This document shows positions 1 through 7,118 of a stretch of 11,313 nt of DNA, in pieces (the stretch's first letter is position 1; the number at the start of each line of letters is the position of its first letter). The notes under the pieces were generated by a model that did no database searches, was not told where the DNA came from, and worked only from the letters and a program-made list of their open reading frames with translations. A program made the position numbers and the translations under genes. Source of the stretch: Pseudomonadota bacterium (GTDB taxonomy: Bacteria > Pseudomonadota > Alphaproteobacteria > Rhizobiales > Beijerinckiaceae); assembly GCA_023452965.1 (NCBI GenBank), contig JAEXUU010000707.1, forward strand, positions 1 to 11,313, in the 5' to 3' direction.

Positions 1-534
1 CCGCTGATCCTGCCGCCCGTCGTCACCGGCTACCTGCTGCTGATCGGCTGCGGCCGGCGCGGCCCGATCGGCCAATGGCTCTATGACTGGTTCGGGATCG
101 TACTCTCCTTCCGCTGGACCGGGGCGGCGCTGGCCTGCGCCGTTATGGGCTTTCCGCTGCTGGTCCGCGCGATCCGCCTCTCGATCGAGGCCGTCGACCG
201 CAAGCTGGAGGATGCGGCCGGGACGCTGGGGGCGAGCCCCGCCTGGGTCTTCCTGACCGTGACGCTGCCGCTCTGCCTGCCCGGCATCCTTGCCGGCATG
301 ATCCTGTGCTTCGCCAAGGCGATGGGCGAGTTCGGCGCCACCATCACCTTCGTCTCCAACATTCCCGGGGAAACGCAGACCCTGCCTTCAGCGATCTACA
401 CCTTCACCCAGGTCCCGAACGGCGACGCCGGCGCGCTGCGGCTGACGCTGATCTCGATCGCGATCTCGGTCGCGGCCTTGTTCGCCTCCGAGGTGCTGGC
501 GCGGGTTATCGGAAAGCGGATCGCAGTCGAATGA
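1..534 (+). CDS. modB: Molybdate ABC transporter permease ModB (5' end missing)
   Basis: Inner-membrane permease of the molybdate importer, which passes MoO4 from the periplasmic ModA protein through the membrane using ATP hydrolysed by ModC. The window opens inside the gene: 177 residues are readable in frame from base 1, against roughly 230 in the family, so about 50 N-terminal residues lie upstream. The cytoplasmic EAA loop that docks on the ATPase is at visible residues 70-91 (E-DAA---GAS ending in LPL). The diagnostic ModB stretch GEFGATITFVSNIPGETQ follows at 109-126, and a last hydrophobic helix is near 146-168. The stop codon overlaps the modC start (ATGA, 531-534), so the two are translationally coupled. 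An ATG at 145 is internal, not the start. The identification is firm; the missing end is a window effect, not a truncation. Confidence 0.95.
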   Translation, partial: PLILPPVVTGYLLLIGCGRRGPIGQWLYDWFGIVLSFRWTGAALACAVMGFPLLVRAIRLSIEAVDRKLEDAAGTLGASPAWVFLTVTLPLCLPGILAGMILCFAKAMGEFGATITFVSNIPGETQTLPSAIYTFTQVPNGDAGALRLTLISIAISVAALFASEVLARVIGKRIAVE

Positions 535-1622
535 CCAACGCCATCGAAATCGCGGTTTCGCACCAGCTCGGCGCCTTCGCGCTCGCGGCCGACTTCACCT
601 CGAACGGCCGCCTGACCGCCTTGTTCGGACGCTCGGGCTCCGGCAAGACCTCGCTGGTCAACATCATCGCCGGACTGATCCGGCCGCAGCGCGGGCGCAT
701 TGCGATCGACGGCCAGGTGCTGCTCGACAGCGAACGCGGCATCTTCGTACCCAAGCACAAGCGCCGCATCGGCTACGTCTTCCAGGAGGCGCGGCTGTTC
801 CCGCATCTCACGGTCAGGCAGAACCTGCTCTACGGCCAGTGGTTCGCGCCCAAGACCGATGCCGTCGGCAGCGAGATCGCGGACGTGCTCGATCTGCTCG
901 GCATCGGGCACCTGCTCCACCGCCACCCCGGGAGGCTTTCGGGCGGCGAGAAGCAGCGCGTCGCCATCGGCCGCGCCTTGCTGGCCAAGCCGCGCCTTCT
1001 GCTGATGGACGAGCCCCTCGCCTCGCTGGACGAAGCGCGCAAGGCCGAAATCCTGCCTTACATCGAGCGCCTGCGCGACGCTTTCGGCATTCCGATCGTC
1101 TATGTCTCGCATTCGGTCGCGGAGGTTGCGCGGCTGGCGTCCAATCTCGTCGTGCTCGTTCAAGGCAGCGTCATCGCCAGCGGCAGCACGATCGACCTGA
1201 TGTCGCGGCCGGACGTGCCGCTGCTGTCGGCAGCGCCTGAAGCCGGCTCCGTTCTCGACGCGCGAATCCTGCGCCATGAACCCGAGCATGGCCTCTCCGT
1301 GCTGGAAACCCAGGCCGGGCAGGTGCAGGTACCACATCGGGCGCAGCCTCCCGGCAGCCGGCTGCGCGTGCGCATCCTCGCCAGCGACGTGCTGATCAGC
1401 CTGCAGCCGCTGCAAGGCATCAGCGCGCTCAACGTGCTGAGCGGCACCATCGCAGAGATCGGCGCACGCCGGAGCGGAGGATCGGCCCTCGAAATCGGGA
1501 TCGACTGCAATGGCGCCAGCCTACTCGCACGGCTGACCAGCAAATCGGCGGCGCATCTGGGCCTGAAGCCCGGCCAGTCCGTCTATGCCGTGGTCAAGAG
1601 CGTGTCGATCGACGGCCAGTGA
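531..1622 (+). CDS. modC: Molybdate ABC transporter ATP-binding protein ModC
   Basis: Cytoplasmic ATPase that powers the ModB channel. The 363 residues match the usual ModC length of about 350-360. Visible in order: Walker A GRSGSGKT (33-40), Q-loop glutamine 85 in YVFQEARLF, ABC signature LSGGEKQRVAIGRALL (136-151), Walker B LLLMDE (156-161), D-loop SLDEAR, and H-loop His194 in YVSHS. A linker leads to one C-terminal TOBE/Mop domain, about 297-360, starting SALNVLSGTIAEIGAR, which in this family binds oxyanion. The ATG at 531 is chosen because it overlaps the modB stop by 4 bases. The open frame continues upstream to 306, but only as a shadow of modB. The gene ends 10 bases before the convergent PPOX gene, with a shared hairpin at the junction. 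No Mo-responsive ModE site is expected here, since the operon promoter lies off the left edge. Confidence 0.96.
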   Translation: MTNAIEIAVSHQLGAFALAADFTSNGRLTALFGRSGSGKTSLVNIIAGLIRPQRGRIAIDGQVLLDSERGIFVPKHKRRIGYVFQEARLFPHLTVRQNLLYGQWFAPKTDAVGSEIADVLDLLGIGHLLHRHPGRLSGGEKQRVAIGRALLAKPRLLLMDEPLASLDEARKAEILPYIERLRDAFGIPIVYVSHSVAEVARLASNLVVLVQGSVIASGSTIDLMSRPDVPLLSAAPEAGSVLDARILRHEPEHGLSVLETQAGQVQVPHRAQPPGSRLRVRILASDVLISLQPLQGISALNVLSGTIAEIGARRSGGSALEIGIDCNGASLLARLTSKSAAHLGLKPGQSVYAVVKSVSIDGQ

Positions 1623-1626
1623 AGCG

Positions 1627-1646
1627 CGCGGCTCAGTAGAGCCGCG
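1627..1646. terminator. GC-rich hairpin at the modC / PPOX convergent junction
   Basis: A perfect 8-base inverted repeat, CGCGGCTC (1627-1634) and GAGCCGCG (1639-1646), with the 4-base loop AGTA. It starts 5 bases after the modC stop and contains the stop codon of the oppositely oriented PPOX gene. It could end transcription from both sides. There is no T-run on either strand, so it is not a classical intrinsic terminator; it may act as an mRNA 3'-end stabiliser or with a helper factor. The hairpin is seen; the function is inferred. Confidence 0.5.
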
Positions 1647-2265
1647 TCCGGTAGGCCTCTTCGAGATTGGCATCGGCCTCGGCCGCGTCCACCGCCTTGG
1701 TCTGCTCGGCGACGATGCGCCCGAGCGTCGGGAAGTTGCCGCGCTCGACCTGCGCATCCTGCGCCCAGAGCTTCGAGCGGATCAGGGCCTTGCCGCAATG
1801 GAAGTAGGCCTCGTCGACCTCGACGAGCAGGCCTAGCTTCGGCGTCTTCTCCTGCACGGTCGTCGGTTCGAGCAGCGCCTCGTCGCGCGTCAGCCTGGCC
1901 CGGCCATTGACCCGCAGCGTCTCGTTGATGCCGGGCACGAAGAAGACCAGCCCGACGCCCGGCGAACTCAGCACATTGCCGAAGCTGTCGACGCGGTTGT
2001 TGCCGCGCCGGTCGGGGATCAGCAGGGTCTTTTCGTCGAGCACCTGCACGAAGCCCGGCCCATCGCCGCGCGGGCTCGCATCGGCGCGGCCCTCGCTGTC
2101 CGAGCTCGCCAGCACCAGGAAGGGCGAGAGCGCGATGAAGTCGCGGCAGAAATGGTCGAGCCGGTCGAGCACCTTGCGCTCGGCGAGCAGATGGACCTCG
2201 CCGACCAGGGCGCGCAAGTGCTGCGCGTCCGCAACTTCACTGTCAGGCTTCTCGCTCGTCGTCAT
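1633..2265 (-). CDS. Pyridoxamine 5'-phosphate oxidase family FMN-binding protein (DR_2398-like)
   Basis: A 210-residue split-barrel flavoprotein of the PPOX-like superfamily. It resembles the subgroup often labelled 'MSMEG_1061 / DR_2398 family FMN-dependent PPOX class', whose physiological substrate is not known. Family-like blocks are DASPRGDGPGFVQVLD (62-77), LIPDRRGNNRVDSFGN (82-97, likely FMN phosphate contact), GLVFFVPGINETLRVNGRARL (105-125) and FHCGKALIRSKLW (155-167). The start at 2265 is supported by a strong Shine-Dalgarno GGAGG five bases upstream. It is cytoplasmic, with no signal or membrane segment. It faces modC convergently and has 208 bases of non-coding DNA upstream that should hold its promoter. 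It should not be called PdxH: it lacks the PdxH length and context, and this subgroup does not have proven pyridoxine oxidase activity. Confidence 0.85.
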   Translation of the reverse strand: MTTSEKPDSEVADAQHLRALVGEVHLLAERKVLDRLDHFCRDFIALSPFLVLASSDSEGRADASPRGDGPGFVQVLDEKTLLIPDRRGNNRVDSFGNVLSSPGVGLVFFVPGINETLRVNGRARLTRDEALLEPTTVQEKTPKLGLLVEVDEAYFHCGKALIRSKLWAQDAQVERGNFPTLGRIVAEQTKAVDAAEADANLEEAYRTRLY

Positions 2266-2421
2266 CCCGCCCTCCGGCCGGTCGCGCTCCCGGCCGCACT
2301 ATCAGCCGGGACAGGCTCCTCTCACGTCGACCTAGCATGAACCGGGGCCGCCGCCGAGGCCGCTCCTCGCAGAGCCGGCTTCGACAATTGCCATCGCGAT
2401 TCAGGGCCCTGCGAGATCGAT

Positions 2422-2446
2422 TCAGATTTCCGGCGGAAGATTCTGA
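2422..2446. repeat. Imperfect inverted repeat in the PPOX-AKR intergenic region
   Basis: A short dyad TTCCG-G-CGGAA (2428-2438) is flanked by TCAGA (2422-2426) and TCTGA (2442-2446). The flanks are offset by two bases, so symmetry is imperfect. It lies 27 bases or more downstream of the aldo/keto reductase stop and well upstream of the PPOX start. It could be a weak terminator for the former or an operator for the latter. The rest of 2266-2473 shows no clear promoter or other element that I can support. Confidence 0.25.
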
Positions 2447-2473
2447 TATTACGCAGGAAAGGGACGCAATGAT

Positions 2474-3511
2474 CTAGCGCGGGTCCGGCTTGGTGCGGTT
2501 GGCGCCCTGGCGCTCCAGCATCCAGCCGGGATATTCGCGCGGCAGGGCGCTGACCGCGTCGAGGCCCTTGAGCTCCTCCGGCGACAGCACGATCTCGACC
2601 GCCGCCAGATTCTCGGCGAGTTGCTCCGGGCGCTTGGCGCCGACGATCACGCTGGTCACGGCCTGCTGGTGCAGAAGCCAGGCGAGCGCGATCTGCGCGA
2701 CGCTGCGTCCATGCGTCTCGGCGATGCCGCGCATCGCGTCGATGACGTCGTAGCCGCGCTCGCGATCGACGGGCGGGAAGTCGAAGCTGGCGCGGCGGCC
2801 ATCGCCACGTTGCTCGTTGCGCCGGTCGTATTTGCCGGAGAGCAGACCGCCGGCGAGCGGGCTCCAGACCATCAGGCCGACCTTCTCGGAGAGCAGCATC
2901 GGCACGATCTCGCGCTCCAGATCGCGGCCGGCAATGGTGTAGTAGGACTGCAGCGAGGCGATGCGGGAGAGCTGGCGCCGTTCGCAGATGCCGAGCGCCT
3001 TGGCGACCTGCCAGGCCGCCCAGTTCGAGACGCCGACATAGCGGACATGGCCCTGGCGGACGAGGCTGTCGAGCGCCTCCAGCGTCTCCTCCATCGGGGT
3101 GACGCTGTCGAAGGCATGGATCTGGTAGAGATCGACATGGTCGAGCTGAAGGCGCTTCAGGCTGGCCTTGGCCTGCTCCATGATGTGGTAGCGGCTGGCG
3201 CCGCTGCCGTTAGGGCCTTGCCCCATGCGGCTGAAGACCTTGGTCGCGACCACGACCTCATCTCGGGCAATGCCGAGGTTGCGCAGGGCCTGGCCGGTGA
3301 TCTGCTCAGAACGCCCTTCGGCATAGACATTGGCGGTGTCGATGAAGTTGATGCCGGCATCGAGCGCCGTCCGGACCAGCGCGTCCGCCTCCTGCTGCTC
3401 GAGCCTGCCGATATGCCCCCAGAAGCCCTCGTCGCCGCCGCCGAAGGTCATGGTGCCCAGGCATAGTTCGGAGACGAGCAGGCCGGTCTGGCCAAGCGTG
3501 TGATAGCGCAT
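2474..3511 (-). CDS. Aldo/keto reductase
   Basis: NAD(P)H-dependent (beta/alpha)8-barrel oxidoreductase that interconverts carbonyls and alcohols; substrate unknown. The 345 residues include the full catalytic tetrad: Asp58 and Tyr63 in FIDTANVYAEGRSE, Lys91 in VVVATKVFSR, and His132 in VDLYQIHAFD. Further family marks are LGTMTFGG (18-25), YVGVSNW (158-164), SPLAGGLLSGKY (217-228) and a C-terminal cofactor-binding block around SVIVGAKRPEQLAENL. The ATG at 3511 is preceded by GGAAAGAG about 8 bases upstream, and the protein begins MRYHTLGQTGLLVSELCLGT, as relatives do. The gene reads away from the CoA-transferase gene across a 278-base gap. A weak leftward promoter candidate is TTGCGT, 16 bases, TATCTT, with the -10 at 3596-3601. 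It is probably a separate unit, but the shared gap leaves room for co-regulation. Confidence 0.93.
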   Translation of the reverse strand: MRYHTLGQTGLLVSELCLGTMTFGGGDEGFWGHIGRLEQQEADALVRTALDAGINFIDTANVYAEGRSEQITGQALRNLGIARDEVVVATKVFSRMGQGPNGSGASRYHIMEQAKASLKRLQLDHVDLYQIHAFDSVTPMEETLEALDSLVRQGHVRYVGVSNWAAWQVAKALGICERRQLSRIASLQSYYTIAGRDLEREIVPMLLSEKVGLMVWSPLAGGLLSGKYDRRNEQRGDGRRASFDFPPVDRERGYDVIDAMRGIAETHGRSVAQIALAWLLHQQAVTSVIVGAKRPEQLAENLAAVEIVLSPEELKGLDAVSALPREYPGWMLERQGANRTKPDPR

Positions 3512-3706
3512 GACGATCTCTTTCCATTCGAGGAAAACGCCCGGACAGCATCGATCTCGCCGATCGCTCGTGGTCGGCCGTCACCGGGCCTGCTGAAGAT
3601 AGTGCAGCAGAGAAGCGACGCAACGGCATCGCGGCCGAAGGTTGCGCCGCTCTCCGCCTCGTGAAGCCGCGTCGCGAGCGCAGTGCACATAGCCAGCCCG
3701 CAAATC

Positions 3707-3716
3707 TTGCATACAA
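3707..3716. promoter_or_regulatory. Probable GntR operator (one-mismatch copy) before the CoA-transferase unit
   Basis: TTGCATACAA differs by one base from the TTGCATGCAA palindromes at 9537 and 10411. It also shares the flanking TC, so TCTTGCAT is identical with the site at 10409. It lies 13 bases upstream of a -35 box at 3730 and 73 bases upstream of the proposed start codon. This kind of dyad (TTG-AT-CAA) is typical of FadR/FCD-type GntR regulators. Its match to sites beside a GntR gene in the same window makes it a likely member of that regulon. Unlike the other two sites it is upstream of the -35, so the mode of control may differ. Seen: the sequence match. Inferred: binding. Confidence 0.55.
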
Positions 3717-3729
3717 AATGGCTTTAGCG

Positions 3730-3758
3730 TTGACGCTCCCGGCCGATGACGGGATAGT
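3730..3758 (+). promoter_or_regulatory. Sigma-70-like promoter of the CoA-transferase / crotonase unit
   Basis: TTGACG (3730-3735, 5 of 6 to consensus), then a 17-base spacer, then GATAGT (3753-3758, 4 of 6). The predicted start of transcription near 3765 gives a leader of about 25 bases before the ATG at 3790. It is the best promoter match in the divergent gap. It also argues against any start codon further upstream in the open frame. Confidence 0.5.
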
Positions 3759-3789
3759 CGCGCCCCCTATAGAGCCCTTCCGGAACATC

Positions 3790-4983
3790 ATGCCTCGTCC
3801 GACACCGTCCTCCGCGCTCGAGAATCTGCGCGTCCTCGATCTCTCCCGGGTCCGCGCCGGCCCGACCTGCGCCCGGATCTTCGCCGATTTCGGCGCCGAC
3901 GTGCTGAAGATCGAAAGCCCGCCGGGGGTCGACCCGAACGAGAACATGAGCGGGGCCCGGCATGGCTACGACATGCAGAACCTGCACCGGAACAAGCGCT
4001 CGCTGACGCTCAACCTGAAGAAGGAAGCCGGCAAGGCGGTGCTGCGCCGGCTGATCGCCGATGCCGACCTGCTGATCGAGAATTTCCGCCCGGACGTGAA
4101 GGATCGGCTCGGCCTCGATTTCGAGACGCTGCATGCGCTCAATCCGCGCCTGATCCTGGTCTCGGTCTCCGGCTTCGGCCAGACCGGCCCCTATCGGCTG
4201 CGCGCCGGCTTCGACCAGATCGCCCAGGGCATGGGCGGGATGATGTCGGTCACCGGCCTTCAGGGCCAGGGGCCCGTCAGGGCAGGCATCGCGGTGGCCG
4301 ATTCCGCCGCCGGCCTCTACGGGGCGATCGGCGCGCTGGTCGCGCTGCAGGAGCGCGCGGTCTCCGGCAAGGGCCAGTGGGTGCAGACCTCGCTGCTCGA
4401 GGCGCAGATCGCGATGATGGATTTCCAGGCGGCGCGCTTCCTGGTCGAGGGCACGGTGCCGCCCCAGGCCGGCAACGACCACCCTTACGCGACCCCGATG
4501 GGCGTCTATGCGACGCGCGACGGCCACATCAATCTCGGCGTCGGCGCCGAGGGGCATTGGCGCTCCTTCTGCGGGGTGCTTGGCCGGCCGGAGCTGGCGA
4601 GCGACCCGCGCTATGACAGCGTCGAGAAGCGCTATGCGGCACGGCCTGAGCTGCGCATCCTGCTCGAGAAGATCATGTCGACGCAGGACAGCGCCTACTG
4701 GCTCGACGCCTGCGAGAAGGCTTCGGTGCCGGCGGGGCCGATCTACTCGGTCGACGCCATGTTCGACGATCCGCAGGTGCAGCATCTCGGCATCGCGCAG
4801 CCCGTCACCCATCCGGTTCTCGGCGACATCCGGGTCATCGGCGAGCCTGTCGGCCTGTCGCGCACCCCGGCCAGCGTGGTTTCGCCGACCCCGGACGCCG
4901 GCGAGCATAATGACGAGATTCTCGCCGAGCTCGGCTATGACGCCGCGGCGATCGCGCAACTGCGCGCCGACGGCGCGATCTGA
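3790..4983 (+). CDS. Class III CoA-transferase (CaiB/BaiF family)
   Basis: Cytoplasmic enzyme that moves coenzyme A from a donor thioester, often succinyl-CoA, to a free carboxylic acid, so committing the acid to catabolism. The 397 residues are the normal family length. Visible: N-terminal RVLDLSRVRAGPTCARIFADFGADV (14-38; most relatives have 'GP' at the same place), NKRSLTLNL (68-76), ENFRP (97-101), VSGFGQTGPY (126-135), and Asp171 in VADSAAGLYGA. Asp171 is the expected nucleophile, corresponding to Asp169 of formyl-CoA transferase. The frame is open from 3661. The ATG at 3790 is preferred because alignment to the family begins just after it, a GGAA lies a few bases upstream, and a promoter and operator lie within the extension. 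The next gene, a crotonase-type protein, starts 12 bases after the stop. The pairing recalls caiB-caiD of carnitine metabolism, but no substrate can be assigned. Confidence 0.92.
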   Translation: MPRPTPSSALENLRVLDLSRVRAGPTCARIFADFGADVLKIESPPGVDPNENMSGARHGYDMQNLHRNKRSLTLNLKKEAGKAVLRRLIADADLLIENFRPDVKDRLGLDFETLHALNPRLILVSVSGFGQTGPYRLRAGFDQIAQGMGGMMSVTGLQGQGPVRAGIAVADSAAGLYGAIGALVALQERAVSGKGQWVQTSLLEAQIAMMDFQAARFLVEGTVPPQAGNDHPYATPMGVYATRDGHINLGVGAEGHWRSFCGVLGRPELASDPRYDSVEKRYAARPELRILLEKIMSTQDSAYWLDACEKASVPAGPIYSVDAMFDDPQVQHLGIAQPVTHPVLGDIRVIGEPVGLSRTPASVVSPTPDAGEHNDEILAELGYDAAAIAQLRADGAI

Positions 4984-4995
4984 AGAGGTTTTCCG

Positions 4996-5778
4996 ATGAC
5001 TGACGAGATTCTCTACGACGTCGCCGACGGGATCGGCACGATCACGCTGAACCGGCCGCAGGCCCGCAACGCGCTGACCTTCGCCATGTATGAGCGCCTG
5101 GCCGAGATCTGCAGCGCCCCCGACAGCCATGGCGCGCCGAAGGTGATCGTGATGACCGGCGCCGGCGAGAAAGCCTTCGCCGCCGGCACCGACATCGCGC
5201 AGTTCCGCGAGTTCAAGACGGCCGAGGATGCGCTCGCCTATGAGAACCGCATCGAGAAGGTGATCACGGCGATCGAGAGCTGCTCGGTGCCGACGATCGC
5301 GGCGATCTCAGGCGCGGTCACCGGCGGCGGCGCGGCGATCGCCTGCGCCTGCGACCTCCGGATCGCGACGCAATCGGCCCGCTTCGGCTTCCCGGTGGCG
5401 CGCACGCTCGGCAACTGCCTGTCGATGGCGAACTACGCAAGGCTCGCCAGCCTGCTCGGCCCGGCCCGCGTCAAGGACATCATCTTCACCGCCCGCCTGG
5501 TCGAGGCCGATGAAGGCCATCGCGTCGGCCTCTACAACGAGCTCGTTGCCGACCACGCCGCGCTGCTGGCGCGCACGAAGGAACTGGCTGAGACCATCCG
5601 CAGCCATGCGCCGCTGACGATGCGCGCCACCAAGGAGGCGCTGCGGCGGCTCACCGAGGCGGCCAGCGCCGATGTCGACGGCGATGACCTCGTCGCTCTC
5701 TGCTACACCAGCGCCGACTTCCGCGAGGGCATGGAAGCCTTCCTCGGCAAGCGGACGCCGAACTGGCAGGGCAAGTAG
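4996..5778 (+). CDS. Crotonase-fold protein (enoyl-CoA hydratase/isomerase family) lacking both hydratase glutamates
   Basis: A 260-residue member of the crotonase superfamily acting on acyl-CoA thioesters, co-transcribed with the CoA-transferase (12-base gap, AGAGG about 10 bases before the ATG). The fold is clear: ITLNRPQARNAL (16-27), KAFAAGTDIAQF (59-70, first oxyanion-hole loop), ISGAVTGGGAAIACACDLRIA (104-124, second oxyanion glycine near 111), and a C-terminal REGMEAFLGKRTPNW (243-257). In rat enoyl-CoA hydratase the catalytic pair is Glu144 (in GGGCE) and Glu164 (in QPE). The same places here are Ala114 and Val134 (FGFPV), with exactly the same 20-residue spacing. Ordinary syn-hydration is therefore unlikely. 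It may be an isomerase, hydrolase, lyase or decarboxylase of the superfamily. The block FPVARTLGNCLSMANYARL after residue 132 looks like a subfamily signature. The fold is certain; the reaction is unknown. Confidence 0.9.
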   Translation: MTDEILYDVADGIGTITLNRPQARNALTFAMYERLAEICSAPDSHGAPKVIVMTGAGEKAFAAGTDIAQFREFKTAEDALAYENRIEKVITAIESCSVPTIAAISGAVTGGGAAIACACDLRIATQSARFGFPVARTLGNCLSMANYARLASLLGPARVKDIIFTARLVEADEGHRVGLYNELVADHAALLARTKELAETIRSHAPLTMRATKEALRRLTEAASADVDGDDLVALCYTSADFREGMEAFLGKRTPNWQGK

Positions 5779-5801
5779 CCCACCTGAACTGTCCGCTGCC
5801 T

Positions 5802-5829
5802 GGTACCCGCGCCGTCAGACGCGGGTGCC
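5802..5829. terminator. Hairpin at the crotonase / SDR convergent junction
   Basis: GGTACCCGCG (5802-5811) pairs with CGCGGGTGCC (5820-5829): ten base pairs, one of them a G-T wobble, around an 8-base loop. It starts 23 bases after the crotonase stop, and the loop holds the stop codon of the opposing SDR gene. Like the hairpin at 1627-1646 it has no T-run on either side, so it may be a bidirectional factor-assisted terminator or 3'-end protector. The structure is seen; the role is inferred. Confidence 0.5.
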
Positions 5830-6585
5830 GCCATCGGCCATGATCACCGACGCCGTCATGAACGACGCCTCGTCGGAAGCGAGCCAGAGGATCGGCCAGG
5901 CGACCTCGCGCGGATCGGCCCAGCGGCGCTGGATGTTGTGGTCGACCTTCTCGGTGCGCAGGTCCTGCTCGCTCTTGCCCTGCGGGGCGAAGCGGCGGAC
6001 ATGGAATGGCGTCAGCGTCAGGCCCGGACAAACCGCGTTGACGCGCACGCCGCGATCGGCCTCCTCGAAGGCCAGCGTCTTGGTCATCGAGATGATGCCG
6101 GCCTTGGCGACGTCGTACTGGCCCATGCCGCCGCGCGGGTTGAAGGCGTGCGTCGAGGAGATGTTGACGATGGCGCCCTTCCCCGCCTGCCGCAGCGCCG
6201 GCAGCGCCTCCCGGGCGAGATAGGCATAGCTCAGCAGGTTAACAGAAAGGATCTTCTGCCAAGTCTCAGCCTTGGCCTCGTCGAGCGGCGCATAGGAGCG
6301 GATGCCGGCATTGTTGACGAGGATATCGAGCCGGCCGAAGGCGGAGAGCGTCTCGGCAACGATCGCCGCCGCCGAAACCTCCTGCCCGACATCCCTGGCG
6401 ATCTCCAGGATTTCCGCGCCCGGCACGACAGCGCGAATCCGCGCTGCAACCTCGGCGAGCGCCGAGGCGTCGATGTCGACGAGCGCGACCTTCGCACCCT
6501 CCTCGGCGAAGAGTTCGGCGGTCGCCGCGCCGATGCCGCCGGCACCGCCGGTGAGGATCGCGACCTTGCCTGCAAGCCTTGCCAT
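5815..6585 (-). CDS. Short-chain dehydrogenase/reductase (classical SDR)
   Basis: NAD(P)-dependent oxidoreductase of 256 residues, typical of classical SDRs acting on hydroxy- or keto-compounds. Motifs: cofactor glycine loop TGGAGGIG (12-19), acidic Asp37 closing the second strand (VALVDID), which favours NAD over NADP, NNAG (91-94), Asn116 in SVNLL, catalytic Ser144 in NISST, Tyr157 and Lys161 in YDVAK, then NAVCPG (183-188), and C-terminal MADGGTRV. Two ATGs compete. The one at 6585 has AAGGA about 8 bases upstream; the one at 6591 has it only 2-3 bases away, so 6585 is chosen. It begins 26 bases after the TRAP small-subunit stop and is the last gene of the leftward unit. It probably oxidises the imported substrate or a close intermediate. 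Substrate unknown. Confidence 0.93.
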   Translation of the reverse strand: MARLAGKVAILTGGAGGIGAATAELFAEEGAKVALVDIDASALAEVAARIRAVVPGAEILEIARDVGQEVSAAAIVAETLSAFGRLDILVNNAGIRSYAPLDEAKAETWQKILSVNLLSYAYLAREALPALRQAGKGAIVNISSTHAFNPRGGMGQYDVAKAGIISMTKTLAFEEADRGVRVNAVCPGLTLTPFHVRRFAPQGKSEQDLRTEKVDHNIQRRWADPREVAWPILWLASDEASFMTASVIMADGGTRV

Positions 6586-6611
6586 TCGCATCGTCCTTGA
6601 GATCAGAGGAA

Positions 6612-7118
6612 TCAGCCGACCAGCGTCGCGGTCGATTCGAGGGTCTCGCCGCGCCGGACCGCCCGCCAGATCCAGACCAGGCTGTAGACCGCCATCAGCG
6701 CGCCCGTGACCGGGATGGCGGCGTACCACCAACCCTTGTCGAGCCGCAGGAAGGGCGTGGTCTCGCCCGACATCTCCATGAACTCCCGGCCATAGACCAC
6801 GAGAACCAGGGCGAAGCCGAACATCACGGCATGGATGCCGATCTCGAGGAACCGGCGCATCGGTACGGGCAGCAGATCCTCGAACAGCACGACGCGATAG
6901 AGCGAGCCCTCGCGCCAGAGCGCCAGCGAGGTCAGCATCACCAGCCAGATGAAGAGCAGCTCGACGATCTCGTCATAGCCCATGATCGTGAAGAGTGGGA
7001 CGAGCCGCAGCACGATCGCGCTGCCCAGCAGCACGAACAGCCCGAGCAGGCAGGCGATCGCCCCGCCCTTGCAGAGAGCCCCGACCAGCCGGTCGGCGAA
7101 GCGCAGGGCGGCGATCAT
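6612..7118 (-). CDS. TRAP transporter small membrane subunit (DctQ family)
   Basis: Small integral-membrane subunit of a tripartite ATP-independent periplasmic transporter; it pairs with the large DctM subunit. It has 168 residues with four hydrophobic segments at about 19-42, 49-68, 92-112 and 131-153, the DctQ topology. The motif YDEIVELLFIWLVMLTSLALWREG (48-71) matches the family's conserved second-helix region ending in a charged loop. The ATG at 7118 overlaps the DctM stop by 4 bases (ATGA), so the pair is translationally coupled; the longer open frame upstream only shadows DctM. The subunit lies after the M gene, whereas many TRAP operons place it before. Ligand class cannot be told from this subunit. 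Confidence 0.92.
   Translation of the reverse strand: MIAALRFADRLVGALCKGGAIACLLGLFVLLGSAIVLRLVPLFTIMGYDEIVELLFIWLVMLTSLALWREGSLYRVVLFEDLLPVPMRRFLEIGIHAVMFGFALVLVVYGREFMEMSGETTPFLRLDKGWWYAAIPVTGALMAVYSLVWIWRAVRRGETLESTATLVG

Noticed and set aside
3661..3789. 43-residue N-terminal extension of the CoA-transferase
   Set aside because: It contains the predicted operator and promoter and has no family similarity; the family begins right after the ATG at 3790.
3724..5130. Long leftward open frame opposite the CoA-transferase
   Set aside because: It is an antisense shadow in GC-rich DNA: composition rich in Arg, Asp and His with no domain, lying fully across two genes with clear motifs.
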